Positions 28,173-39,429 of a stretch of DNA of 64,000 bases are shown here, in pieces (position 1 is the stretch's first letter; the number at the start of each line of letters is the position of its first letter). Below the pieces are notes generated by a model. The model saw only the letters and a list, made by a program, of their open reading frames with translations. It had not been told where the DNA came from and made no database searches. The position numbers and the translations under genes are program-made. Source of the DNA: CBDDHT01 sp965227905 (GTDB lineage Bacteria > Pseudomonadota > Alphaproteobacteria > Rhizobiales > Methyloligellaceae); assembly GCA_965227905.1 (NCBI GenBank), contig OZ245780.1, forward strand, positions 744,001-808,000, in the 5' to 3' direction.

Positions 28173-30443
28173 ATGCAGAAGAAGTCGGACCGACCAACAT
28201 TCACGGCGCAGGAAGCGCTGCAGTTTCATCAGCAAGGCAAGCCGGGCAAGCTCGAAATCGCGCCGACCAAGCCCATGGCGACCCAGAGGGATCTTTCGCT
28301 CGCCTATTCGCCAGGTGTTGCGGTACCCGTGCAGGCAATCGCCGACAATCCGGCCATGGCCTACGACTACACCAACAAAGGCAATGTTGTTGGTGTCGTA
28401 ACCAATGGCAGCGCGATACTCGGTTTGGGAAATCTTGGCGCAATGGCCTCCAAGCCGGTGATGGAAGGCAAGGCGGTGCTCTTCAAGCGTTTCGCCGATG
28501 TGGACGGTATCGACCTTGAGGTCGATACCACCGACGTTGATGCCTTTATCAATTGCGTGCGCTATCTCGGACCGGCATTCGGCGGCATTAACCTGGAAGA
28601 TATTCGCGCGCCCGATTGCTTCCTCATCGAAGAGGCCTTGCGCGAGATTCTGGATATTCCGGTCTTCCATGACGACCAGCATGGTACGGCGATCATCGCC
28701 ACCGCAGGTCTGATCAATGCGATGCACCTGACCGGCCGCACGTTCCGTGACACCAAGCTCGTTTGTAACGGTGCCGGATCGGCAGGCATTGCATCCCTTG
28801 AATTGCTGACGGCAATGGGTTTGCCCACCAAGAACATCATCCTGTGCGACTCGCGCGGGGTTATCTATCGGGGTCGTGAAGACGGCATGAACCAGTGGAA
28901 GTCGGCATACGCTGCCGAAACCGACGCACGGACACTCGAGGATGCCCTCGACGGTGCCGACGTCTTCTTCGGGCTTTCGGTGGCAGGTGCCGTTACGCCG
29001 GATATGGTTCGGAACATGGCAGACAATCCGATCATTTTTGCCATGGCGAATCCGGATCCGGAAATTACGCCGGAAGAGGTCGCCGAAATCCGCGACGATG
29101 CGATTATGGCGACAGGGCGTTCCGACTATCCCAACCAGATCAACAATGTTCTGGGCTTCCCTTACATCTTTCGCGGCGCCCTCGACGTCCAGGCAACGAC
29201 CATCAATCAGGCCATGAAAATCGCTGCGGCCGAAGCGTTGGCGGATCTCACTCGATCGGATGTGCCGGACCAGGTTGCCGCCGCCTATCAAGGCCATCGA
29301 CCGCGTTATGGCCGCGACTATATCATTCCCGTGCCATTCGATCCGCGTCTGATCTCTCATGTGCCGCCTGCGGTCGCGAAGGCCGCGATGGATTCGGGTG
29401 TGGCCCGACGTCCGATCGTGGATCTGGAGGCTTATAAGGCGACATTGAGTGCGCGCCTTGATCCGGTTGCAGGCACACTCCAGACCATCTTCAACAAGGT
29501 TCGCCAGAATCCGAAACGTGTCGTCTTTGCCGAGGGCGAGGAAGAGCAGGTCATTCGGGCTGCTAATGCGTTCTACAATGCTGGTCTCGGGCAACCCGTT
29601 CTGATCGGTCGAACCGAAGAAATCATGGAAGGCTTCCAGGCCGCTGGTATCGAGTACCGCGAACAGATTGAAATCGACAATGCAGCGGTTTCGGGCCGGA
29701 ATACCGAGTATGCCGACTTTCTGTATGCACGGCTGCAGCGGTCGGGTTACCTGCAGCGCGACTGTCAGCGCCTGGTGAATACGGACCGGAATATATATGG
29801 CGCCTGTATGGTGGCTCTCGGACATGGTGACGCCATGGTGACCGGGGTTACGCGGGATTGGCCAACCTCATACGATGCGGTGCGCATGGTGTTGGATCCG
29901 ATGGAAGGTCACAAGTCGATCGGCATTTCGTTGGCGGTTTGCCGCAGCCGAACCGTTCTCATTGCCGATACGTCGGTTCATGACTGGCACACGGCGGAGG
30001 AACTGGCAGACATATCGGAAGAAGCGGCCCGCGTTGCACGCCGGTTCGGTTATGAGCCTCGGGTCGCACTTCTGGCCTATTCGACGTTCGGAAATCCTCC
30101 CGGAACCCGCGCCGAGTATGTCCGTGACGCTGTCAAGATCCTCGATAAGCGCGGTGTTGACTTCGAGTATGACGGAGAGATGGGCGCCGATGTGGCTCTG
30201 AGTCCCGAAGCGATGGCGCTCTACCCGTTCTGCCGGCTTTCCGATACGGCGAATGTTCTCGTCATGCCGGCGTTCCACAGCGCGTCGATCTCGACGAAGA
30301 TGCTGCAGACGCTCGGCGATGCGACGGTAATCGGTCCGCTTTTGGTTGGGCTCGAAAAGCCGGTGCAGATCGCAACACTCGGCGCAACGGATGCGACGCT
30401 GGTCAACATGGCGGCGATTGCGGCCTACGATATCAACGGTTGA
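28173..30443 (+). CDS. maeB: NADP-dependent malic enzyme with phosphotransacetylase-like domain (MaeB)
   Basis: The enzyme decarboxylates malate to pyruvate with NADP. The 756-residue product has the malic enzyme domains (YSPGVAVPVQAIADNP, then FHDDQHGTAIIATAGLINAM and the Rossmann motif CNGAGSAGIASLEL) up to about residue 430. The C-terminal phosphotransacetylase-like part starts near KVRQNPKRVVFAEGEEEQVI and in known homologues serves regulation, not catalysis. It is the first plus-strand gene in the window and is convergent with the OlsB-like gene, with only 12 bases between them. Confidence 0.95.
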   Translation: MQKKSDRPTFTAQEALQFHQQGKPGKLEIAPTKPMATQRDLSLAYSPGVAVPVQAIADNPAMAYDYTNKGNVVGVVTNGSAILGLGNLGAMASKPVMEGKAVLFKRFADVDGIDLEVDTTDVDAFINCVRYLGPAFGGINLEDIRAPDCFLIEEALREILDIPVFHDDQHGTAIIATAGLINAMHLTGRTFRDTKLVCNGAGSAGIASLELLTAMGLPTKNIILCDSRGVIYRGREDGMNQWKSAYAAETDARTLEDALDGADVFFGLSVAGAVTPDMVRNMADNPIIFAMANPDPEITPEEVAEIRDDAIMATGRSDYPNQINNVLGFPYIFRGALDVQATTINQAMKIAAAEALADLTRSDVPDQVAAAYQGHRPRYGRDYIIPVPFDPRLISHVPPAVAKAAMDSGVARRPIVDLEAYKATLSARLDPVAGTLQTIFNKVRQNPKRVVFAEGEEEQVIRAANAFYNAGLGQPVLIGRTEEIMEGFQAAGIEYREQIEIDNAAVSGRNTEYADFLYARLQRSGYLQRDCQRLVNTDRNIYGACMVALGHGDAMVTGVTRDWPTSYDAVRMVLDPMEGHKSIGISLAVCRSRTVLIADTSVHDWHTAEELADISEEAARVARRFGYEPRVALLAYSTFGNPPGTRAEYVRDAVKILDKRGVDFEYDGEMGADVALSPEAMALYPFCRLSDTANVLVMPAFHSASISTKMLQTLGDATVIGPLLVGLEKPVQIATLGATDATLVNMAAIAAYDING

Positions 30444-30455
30444 CTGCCGCCTGCA

Positions 30456-31439
30456 TTAGTTCAGGCGACTGCCGCGCTCTGGTGTCACGGATGACGCAAA
30501 CTCATCCGGGGCGCCGAAGTGCGCGAAGTAGCGCGCATTGATCGCTTCTACCGGAAGAATGATGAGGACATCCGTCGTGCCGAACTGATGGTCGATCACG
30601 GCACCGTCGCCAACGTAGGCGCCCAGTCTCAGATACCCTTTTATCAAAGGGGGAAGGGCCTTCAGTGCAGCACGCGTATCGACATCCAAAGCCGGCATCA
30701 TGTTCATATCGACTCGCAGATGATCGTGCGCCCGCACGCGCCAATCCTCTGGTGCCAGAGCGTTATGATGCAGGAAGCTCAGTGCCGTTGCGTGTTGGCG
30801 CGGATCGACGCCCTCAAAACTGGCGCAACCGACCATCGCGTCGATGCCATTCTCACGGATGTAGGTCCATAGGCCCTGCCAGAGCAACTCGATGGAACGG
30901 CGATTGCGATAAGGTTTCAGAACGCAGGAGCGGCCAAGTTCCATAAAGTTGTATTGCGGGCTCTTGGCATCGATGAGCGACTGAACGTCGTACTCGCTCT
31001 GGGTGTAGAAACCATCATGGAGGTCTGCGACGTCCTGGCGCAAAACCCGATAGGTTCCCACAACGCGTGGGCGGCGTGGCCATGGCCGTCGGGCTTTTTT
31101 GGGCTCATCCCCATGGTCGACGACCAGCAGATGGTCGCAGATGGGATCATACGGATCTTCATCGCGTCGCGACATCATGGCGAGCGCATCCGGGATCGCC
31201 GACATCTCATTGTAGAATACATGATAGCGGAGCTTCTGAGCGCGGCGAATCTCTGCGCGCGACTGTGCCAGCCGAACATCCAGATTTCCGAGCGTGCCGT
31301 AGACCTTTGGCGGAAGCCGCCGGCCGACAAGAGGCGGTTTGCCATGGCGCGGTCGAAACGGTGCCATGCGCCCAGAGGTGGCACGCAGTGATTTGTTGGG
31401 CCTAAACCGGCTGACGATGCCCCGCTTCTTGAGCTTCAT
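30456..31439 (-). CDS. GNAT-type N-acyltransferase, OlsB-like (ornithine lipid or hemolysin-like family)
   Basis: The 327-residue product matches the OlsB/hemolysin-like GNAT family: VRLAQSRAEIRRAQKLRYHVFYNEM, then ICDHLLVVD, VVGTYRVLRQDVA, FMELGRSCVLKPYRNRRSIELLWQG and GCASFEGVDP. OlsB transfers a 3-hydroxyacyl chain from ACP to ornithine, the first step to ornithine lipids. The start at 31439 has a Shine-Dalgarno-like AAGGGA. An OlsA partner is not next to it; the PlsC-family gene at 15 kb could serve. Function beyond the family is inferred. Confidence 0.82.
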   Translation of the reverse strand: MKLKKRGIVSRFRPNKSLRATSGRMAPFRPRHGKPPLVGRRLPPKVYGTLGNLDVRLAQSRAEIRRAQKLRYHVFYNEMSAIPDALAMMSRRDEDPYDPICDHLLVVDHGDEPKKARRPWPRRPRVVGTYRVLRQDVADLHDGFYTQSEYDVQSLIDAKSPQYNFMELGRSCVLKPYRNRRSIELLWQGLWTYIRENGIDAMVGCASFEGVDPRQHATALSFLHHNALAPEDWRVRAHDHLRVDMNMMPALDVDTRAALKALPPLIKGYLRLGAYVGDGAVIDHQFGTTDVLIILPVEAINARYFAHFGAPDEFASSVTPERGSRLN

Positions 31440-31680
31440 GCAGTCCCTTTCCGCAAATTCCTAGAACCAGGGAGGAGCATAGTCCTGAAATACGCGATAC
31501 CGCGTGCGCGACGCTTCTCAGGCATGAACAAACTATCCGTCGATATGCCCATCATATAAGGCCCATATCAAACCATTTCGAAGGAGTTGTGACAATTTCG
31601 GGGCAGCATGCTCGGCCAACTCCGGAATACCGGGACGACTGGTCTGTGACGCATAGTGTCGCACTGCCGACCGATTATTC

Positions 31681-34128
<2,448 letters not shown>

Positions 34129-34267
34129 ATCCTAGACTTGTCATACTTGAGAAAGGCTTACCAAACGCAATTGCGTTGTGGCGGGATGAAACAATTCGTA
34201 AATCAAGTGATTTCAGAGCCATTTTTTGAAAGTTGCCGAATGGCTCAGGACATTGGCGCTGAGACTT

Positions 34268-35359
34268 TCAACGTGGCGGAGCGCCATCCGTTTCGACACG
34301 GCCTTCCTGGGACATCAAAATTGCAGCAGGGCGTGTTGTTTCGAAATTCGAAAAGACGATCATCAGGATCGCCGTCATCGGGACCGCCAAAAACATGCCG
34401 ACGACGCCCCAAACCGCGCCCCAGACGAAGAGCGAGAGAATGACGACGAATTGGCTCATATTCAGCGTTTTTCCAGCAAGGCGCGGCTGAAGCACATTTC
34501 CGATGACAAACTGGATCAATCCGATCAGGAGGAGAATGATCAAAGGATTGGAGAATTCCTGAAACTGCACATAGGCATACATTGCCGGAAACAAAGTCGC
34601 GATGATCGAGCCGACCGTCGGGATAAAATTCAGGAAGAAGATGAGGAAGGCCCAAAACGCGGCCTGTTCAAGGCCGATCCAAGTCATCACGACATAAGCG
34701 AGGGCGGCAGTGAGACCGCTCATCAGCGTCATGATCCACATATAGCTTTGGACGTCGCGAGCCACGCGTCCAAGAATGCGCTGCACATGCTCCCGCTTTT
34801 CTTGATTCCGAATGAGGGCTCTGAGCTTTGCCTCGAAGAATGTCTGCTCGATCAGTAGGAAAATCACATAGACAATGATGACGCCGAGCTGGCTGACGAA
34901 GCTGGCAGCAGCCGTCACCATCATTCCAAAGAGTTTCTCCACGCCCAACCTATCGAACATCTGATTCAGCACATCCTTGTCGGACAGCCCGGCAAAGTCA
35001 GCGATCTTGTTGATGAGAGGATTGAACGTACTTTGGAATTCGGCGGTGCGGGCCGTCATCGCGGTGAGATTGGCAACCACCAGGTTCAAAACAAGGAAAC
35101 CGGAAACGAAAATGGCAACGATGGCGATGCCGAGCGCCAAGGTACGCGGAAGTGACAGTCTTTGAATGCCATTCGCTACCGCATTGATCAAAAACCAGAC
35201 CAGCAATGCGACGGCGAGCTGAATCAGAACAGATGAACCCTGAGCGAGCAGGATAGAGGCAAAGAGAACCAAACCCGAAATGAGAAAGGCCTTCGTAAGG
35301 CCTGGCATCTTCGGGCCGGCTGGTGTCTCCGGGACGGTGGCGTCGCTTAGTTGCTCCAT
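34268..35359 (-). CDS. AI-2E family transporter (PerM/TqsA-like membrane protein)
   Basis: The 363-residue product has about eight membrane segments and the family layout: hydrophobic N-terminus, a long soluble loop after the third helix (around FNPLINKIADFAGLSDKDVL), then YVIFLLIEQTFFEAKLRALI and LNFIPTVGSIIATLFP. Members export autoinducer-2 or act as Na+/H+ exchangers; the substrate here is unknown. It stands alone between the hybrid kinase and the selenoprotein operon, all on the minus strand. Confidence 0.88.
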   Translation of the reverse strand: MEQLSDATVPETPAGPKMPGLTKAFLISGLVLFASILLAQGSSVLIQLAVALLVWFLINAVANGIQRLSLPRTLALGIAIVAIFVSGFLVLNLVVANLTAMTARTAEFQSTFNPLINKIADFAGLSDKDVLNQMFDRLGVEKLFGMMVTAAASFVSQLGVIIVYVIFLLIEQTFFEAKLRALIRNQEKREHVQRILGRVARDVQSYMWIMTLMSGLTAALAYVVMTWIGLEQAAFWAFLIFFLNFIPTVGSIIATLFPAMYAYVQFQEFSNPLIILLLIGLIQFVIGNVLQPRLAGKTLNMSQFVVILSLFVWGAVWGVVGMFLAVPMTAILMIVFSNFETTRPAAILMSQEGRVETDGAPPR

Positions 35360-35474
35360 GGGGCGATCATGCCGCGCAAGTTATCTGCGGGTAAACCCCT
35401 ATCTGTTGGAAGTTAATGCAATGCCAAGGATGCTGTCTCGAAAGTCACCTAATGGCGACTTTCGAATCCAATCC

Positions 35475-36005
35475 TCAGGCCATTTGACCAGTTAGAATGT
35501 CGACACCATCTGCAACAGCTTTGCGGGCGCCTTCTGCCAGTCCCTCCGCCGAACGACTTGAAATCGGATGATCAATGACAACGAAAGGATAGCCTTCAGC
35601 CCCCAGAACGCGAGCGATCAGCTCAGCGGCACTGACGAACTGAGTGGTCATGATTCCGATTGATGGAAGCCCAAGTCTCTCGCCAATAATCGAGTCATGC
35701 AAACTGCACGACGAACAGCTTCCTCAGTCACCGATGCCGGCCACCAGCGCATTCCATTGCTGTGCATCGTCCAGCAACGCGCGATCGACCGGTGCGCTAT
35801 AGTTTGTCTTGGTTATACGGACAACGTTAGCCACATGGTGTCGCTGCATAAGTTCATTCTCGAAGGCGTCGAAAAAGATCTTCGTTCCCTTCTTGCCGTT
35901 CGAGATAATCCCGATCGTCGCGCCTTCAAGCGACTTCAGCCGTTCTGCCGCGCGGAATTCAGCAGAGCCGGTTTCATGAGTGGGGTCGAGAATTTCAATA
36001 CTCAT
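35475..36005 (-). CDS. UGSC-motif selenoprotein, in-frame UGA read as selenocysteine
   Basis: Two open frames, 36005-35727 and 35723-35475, lie in the same phase and are separated only by a TGA at 35726-35724. Reading this TGA as selenocysteine gives a 176-residue protein with GD-U-G-S-C-S-S-C at residues 92-100 (Sec94, Cys97, Cys100). The UGSC motif is the name-giving feature of a known but uncharacterised (seleno)protein family. An 8-bp stem-loop with a G-first apical loop starts 11 bases after the TGA and fits the bacterial SECIS rules. The ATG at 36005 is chosen because MSIEILDP begins the folded part; in-frame codons reach 36137 but overlap the upstream gene. U-x-x-C suggests redox chemistry. 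A standard annotation would split or pseudogenise this gene. SelA-D and tRNA-Sec lie outside the window, so recoding is inferred. Confidence 0.85.
35694..35712 (-). promoter_or_regulatory. Bacterial SECIS-like stem-loop of the UGSC gene
   Basis: On the minus strand GTCGTGCA, loop GTT, TGCATGAC forms an 8-bp stem with one G-U pair. The apical loop starts with G, 19 bases after the UGA. Known bacterial SECIS rules ask for a G in the first two loop positions and 16-37 bases from the UGA, and both are met. Confidence 0.75.
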
Positions 36006-36070
36006 CGAGTTTTTTCGCCTTCTGGTGCGTTTGTACCTTGCGACGTCGTGACTGACTTTTTGAACATTCA

Positions 36071-37117
36071 TTATGGTGCGCAGTCGAGACAAGCCCCAAT
36101 TGCGACAGTAACAGCTCTGCTTTTTGGCCCGAGCCATGGCGGAATGACGGCGCCGAAGCCACCGGCAGGTCCTCCGGCTGCAACAATGAGAAGGTGGTCA
36201 GGGTCGGGAAGGGCTGCATATTCCTTTGCGCCTTTGGTGCCGACGACAGCGCCTTTCCCGCAATCTGCCCACTCTTCGCGCCGAATGCGGGCCTGTCTAT
36301 ACACGTGGTCGCGAATGTCGGCTTTTGACCATCCCGCTTTTTCGAAATGCGTTCTCAGCTGAGGTGGAATGACAATGGCGTAGTTGCCCGGCCAGATCGA
36401 GTAGTGGCGCATATTCGCCTTTATCTCGGAGACGTAGGTTGCCAGTATCTCTTCCGGGTGCGTTGTCCATTCATTCATCAGTTGGCGTGGCGCACCGGCT
36501 GCCATAACGGTGACGGCTGAAAAGCCCGGTGGAACATCGTGCTCCTCGGCCAAGGGAAGCCATGGCGAATTTTCCTCGTCCTCAGCCATGCAATAGCTGA
36601 ACTTACCTGGGTGTCCGAGAGTTGACCGATCCACATCGCCGGGCCGTGCTTCGAGCAGATTGCAGAGAATGAGGCGTATCGCCCGTCCGATTGTCGTCGT
36701 TGCGCGATCGCTTGACGCAAGCGCATTGAATGTGGCGTCCATACCAAGTTCATTTCGGATCGGACCGTTCACAACGATGAGAACTGCACAGCCCCCGGTG
36801 CTTGCGGTTGCCCCGTGCAGCAAGAAGGGCTCCTGCAGCATGGCCGTAAACGCGGCAACGACAACAGGGAAGTGCATTGGCAGGCAACCAGCCATGATAG
36901 CATTGATAGCAAGCTTTTCTGCTGTGATGGCCCGCTCGCGAACCGGCTCGACGCCGACAAGTTGATCAGGGGCCATCATGGCCCAGTCCAGGCAGGCCTG
37001 GACCGCTGCGGGGGTGGGGGGGACGATGGGCAGACCATCGGTCCATCCACGGGAGTGAAAGAACTCCTGGGCCGCTAGTGTGTCCTCTACGGCATATCGT
37101 TGGGAGGCTAGATTCAT
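36071..37117 (-). CDS. Conserved protein of unknown function, partner of the UGSC selenoprotein
   Basis: I do not recognise a characterised family for this 348-residue protein. It has no signal peptide or clear membrane helix. Notable blocks are GWTDGLPIVPPTP (residues 24-36), ATASTGGCAVLIVVNGPIRNELGM, SAVTVMAAGAP, and a C-terminal AAGGPAGGFGAVIPPW followed by a terminal CLDC pair. It reads into the UGSC selenoprotein gene after 65 bases on the same strand, so the two form an operon. The proline-rich DGLP motif and C-terminal Cys pair hint at an enzyme working with the Sec protein, but this is inference. Confidence 0.8.
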   Translation of the reverse strand: MNLASQRYAVEDTLAAQEFFHSRGWTDGLPIVPPTPAAVQACLDWAMMAPDQLVGVEPVRERAITAEKLAINAIMAGCLPMHFPVVVAAFTAMLQEPFLLHGATASTGGCAVLIVVNGPIRNELGMDATFNALASSDRATTTIGRAIRLILCNLLEARPGDVDRSTLGHPGKFSYCMAEDEENSPWLPLAEEHDVPPGFSAVTVMAAGAPRQLMNEWTTHPEEILATYVSEIKANMRHYSIWPGNYAIVIPPQLRTHFEKAGWSKADIRDHVYRQARIRREEWADCGKGAVVGTKGAKEYAALPDPDHLLIVAAGGPAGGFGAVIPPWLGPKSRAVTVAIGACLDCAP

Positions 37118-37341
37118 ACAGCGTAGTTAGCACGAATACGCGTCCTGTGATCAATCTGTTTTGGCTGGCACTTCACCCATATGGATGAATGCGCCTGTTC
37201 GGCCATTGGCTATTTCTTATCGTCCACAACACGATCTGGCGGCGTTTTTGGTCAGAGGCCGTAAAGAAACAAAAGCATGATCAGAGGTCTGATGCGGAGG
37301 AGGCTATCCAGGTCCTGAATCTATATAAAAACCGACATTTT

Positions 37342-38874
37342 CTAAGCCGCTTCCATCCTCCTCAACGTCTCACCGCGATAGCTCAGTGCCTCGGCGATAT
37401 GGATTCGGCCGACGTCGGCTGTGCCTTCAAGATCGGCGAGCGTGCGGGCCACACGGAGTGTGCGATGATATCCGCGGGCACTGAGGCGCAGAGTTTCGGC
37501 AGCATCTCTCAGCAATGAGAGACCCGACGGATCTGGCTTTGCGATGTCTTCGAGGAGCGGTCCCTCACAATCGGCGTTGGTGAATGCTGCTGTCTCGCCC
37601 AAGGCGGCAAAGCGAGCGGTTTGTTTCTCGCGCGCCGCGGTCACGCGGGCCAGGACATCGGCGCTTGTCTCAGCGGGTGCAGGTGCGATGAGCTCAGACG
37701 CCGTCATCGCCGGCACCTCGATCTGTAGATCGATGCGGTCGAGAAGCGGGCCGGAAATCCTCGCCTGATAACGTTCAGCACAATTGCGACCTTGCCCACA
37801 GCTGAACCCCGGTTCACCCGCCCGGCCACAGCGGCAGGGATTCATTGCTGCCACGAGTTGAACCCGCGAGGGATAGACGATCCGATGGTTTGCACGGGCG
37901 ATCACCGTCTCGCCGGCTTCGAGTGGTTGGCGAAGAGCATCGAGGGCCTGAGCCCCGAACTCCGGCAATTCGTCCAGAAACAAGACACCGTGATGGGCAA
38001 GTGCCGCTTCCCCAGGCCGCGGTTTCGTTCCCCCTCCGACGAGCGCTGCCATGGAGGCGGAGTGATGCGGTGCCCGGAAGGGGCGGCGGCGGCCCACATG
38101 ACCACCTGCGAGGCCGTTCGCCAGGGAATGAACCATGGCGACCTGAAGGGCTTCAGCCGGGCTGAGCGGTGGCAAGATCGAGGGGAGACGCTTGGCGAGC
38201 ATGGATTTGCCGGCACCTGGCGGGCCGATAAACAGCAGATTGTGGCCACCGGCCGCTGCAATCTCCAGCACACGCTTTGCGCTTTCTTGTCCCTTGATAT
38301 CGGCCATGTCGGGTAGTGCCGTGACGTCAGGCGCAAGGGCCGGTTGAGGACGGGTCAGGGATTGAAGGCCCTTGAAATGGTTGATCAGCGACAGGATGTT
38401 GGCTGGCGCAAGGATGGGCATATCGACCGAAGCCCAGGCCGCTTCGGGACCACAGCTCTCTGGGCAAATCAGACCTTTCGAAAGCGCGTTTGCACCGATT
38501 GCAGCGGGGAGACCGCCTGCCACGTGGGCGATCGAACCATCGAGGCCAAGCTCGCCGATGACGCAATAGTTCTCGATGGCGTCGAGGGCGACAGCACCGG
38601 CCGCCGCCATCAATCCCAGAGCGATTGGCAGGTCGTAGTGGCTTCCCTCCTTTGGAAGGTCGGCCGGCGCCAGATTGACAGTTATGCGTTTCGGCGGGAG
38701 TGCGAGTCCGATTGCCGAAAGAGCGCTGCGAACCCGTTCCCGGCTTTCCCCGACAGCCTTGTCGGGCAGGCCCACCACCGAAAAAGACGGCATTCCCGGG
38801 CTGATCTGCACTTGTACGTCGACAGAGCGGGCTTCGATGCCTTCGAATGCGACTGTCTTGACTTGTGCAAACAT
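37342..38874 (-). CDS. comM: YifB/ComM-type AAA+ ATPase (Mg-chelatase-like)
   Basis: The 510-residue product has the N-terminal Lon-like ChlI domain (QVQISPGMPSFSVVGLPDKAVGESRERVRSA), a Mg-chelatase AAA+ domain with Walker A GPPGAGKS at 217-224 and VLFLDELPEF, and the C-terminal winged region (LRDAAETLRLSARGYHRTLRVARTLADLEG). In Vibrio, ComM is a branch-migration helicase used in natural transformation; the role here is inferred from the family. The gene borders the accessory region that starts at 38.9 kb. Confidence 0.92.
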   Translation of the reverse strand: MFAQVKTVAFEGIEARSVDVQVQISPGMPSFSVVGLPDKAVGESRERVRSALSAIGLALPPKRITVNLAPADLPKEGSHYDLPIALGLMAAAGAVALDAIENYCVIGELGLDGSIAHVAGGLPAAIGANALSKGLICPESCGPEAAWASVDMPILAPANILSLINHFKGLQSLTRPQPALAPDVTALPDMADIKGQESAKRVLEIAAAGGHNLLFIGPPGAGKSMLAKRLPSILPPLSPAEALQVAMVHSLANGLAGGHVGRRRPFRAPHHSASMAALVGGGTKPRPGEAALAHHGVLFLDELPEFGAQALDALRQPLEAGETVIARANHRIVYPSRVQLVAAMNPCRCGRAGEPGFSCGQGRNCAERYQARISGPLLDRIDLQIEVPAMTASELIAPAPAETSADVLARVTAAREKQTARFAALGETAAFTNADCEGPLLEDIAKPDPSGLSLLRDAAETLRLSARGYHRTLRVARTLADLEGTADVGRIHIAEALSYRGETLRRMEAA

Positions 38875-39254
38875 GTTGCCCCCATCTGTGATCCTCCGAC
38901 AAACCTAGCGAATTGGGACAATAAGCGGCGATTATATCTTTGACTGCACAGAAGCGTAAACGGCGCGATTCGGGGCCAAAATAGGTTTTGAAAATAATTT
39001 CTGTAGGGGGATTCCCTATTTCTTGCGTGGGGTGCAATATGCAAGAGTGCATATTACGTAAGTAGGGCTGGAGCCCTACGGTGAGTGCCCGGAGACGCCT
39101 AAGCGCCCCCGGGACGGGCCCGTAACCTGCATTAGCAGGTCAACGGCTCACCAGAGGATAGGCAGAATTGGGCGTGATGCTTGGGAGCAGTGCCCGATTC
39201 GCCGCCCTCACCACCATCCTGCCCTACCGCGAAAGCGATTCGCATAGGGACGTC
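38875..39254. other. Intergenic stretch with a dense hairpin cluster
   Basis: No convincing ORF is present. It holds the TAGGG/CCCTA hairpin at 39004-39018 and the larger hairpin cluster listed separately. It lies between comM (minus) and a small plus-strand ORF. Confidence 0.6.
39036..39152. other. Cluster of perfect hairpins, possible structured RNA
   Basis: In 117 bases there are: AATATGCA/TGCATATT with loop AGAG (39036-39055); GTAGGGC/GCCCTAC with loop TGGA (39062-39079); and a GGTGAG/CTCACC outer stem (39080-39152). That outer stem encloses CCCGG/CCGGG with an inner CGC/GCG, the palindrome ACGGGCCCGT, and ACCTGC/GCAGGT with loop ATTA. The arrangement looks like a multibranched RNA on either strand. 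It does not match 6S, tmRNA, SRP, RNase P or any riboswitch that I can recall. A palindromic DNA repeat is the alternative. Confidence 0.35.
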
Positions 39255-39425
39255 ATGGGTTATCCACAGGCAATGTCACGCAAAGAAAAGCCGGCAAAGG
39301 CCAAAAAGAGCAACGAGAATCTGCCTGACAATCCCAAATTCAAACGGGTTGTGGATTATTTTCTGAAGACGCCGAAGCTGGATGCCCAGGGCAAAGCATC
39401 CAATCGAAAAGTGGCGGAGAAGTGA
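39255..39425 (+). CDS. Small basic protein of unknown function
   Basis: A 56-residue, Lys-rich product begins at the ATG at 39255, which has AGGGA five bases upstream. The core DNPKFKRVVDYFLKTPKL resembles a class of small alphaproteobacterial proteins with an FLKTP-like end, function unknown. The frame is open upstream to 39168, but those codons lack a good ribosome-binding site. No membrane helix or signal is present. It is convergent with the 191-residue gene, with only four bases between them. Confidence 0.5.
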   Translation: MGYPQAMSRKEKPAKAKKSNENLPDNPKFKRVVDYFLKTPKLDAQGKASNRKVAEK

Positions 39426-39429
39426 GTCG

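Noticed and set aside
28104..29825. 573-codon ORF on the minus strand
   Set aside because: It is antisense to maeB; the composition is a shadow of the codon bias of the real gene.
30448..30467. CGCCTG/CAGGCG hairpin as a terminator between maeB and the OlsB-like gene
   Set aside because: The stem is only six pairs and no U-tract follows on either strand.
35475..36137. Interpretation of the split ORF as a frameshifted or nonsense pseudogene
   Set aside because: Both halves are in the same phase, the break is precisely a TGA at the Sec position of the UGSC motif, and a SECIS-like stem follows. A random nonsense mutation would not fit all three.
39036..39152. Assignment of the hairpin cluster to 6S RNA or tmRNA
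   Set aside because: The conserved sequence blocks of those RNAs are absent, and the usual neighbours of 6S RNA are missing.
39260..39268. Perfect DnaA-box sequence TTATCCACA near a second imperfect one at about 39349
   Set aside because: Two boxes inside a small ORF, without dnaA, dnaN or an AT-rich unwinding region, do not make an origin.
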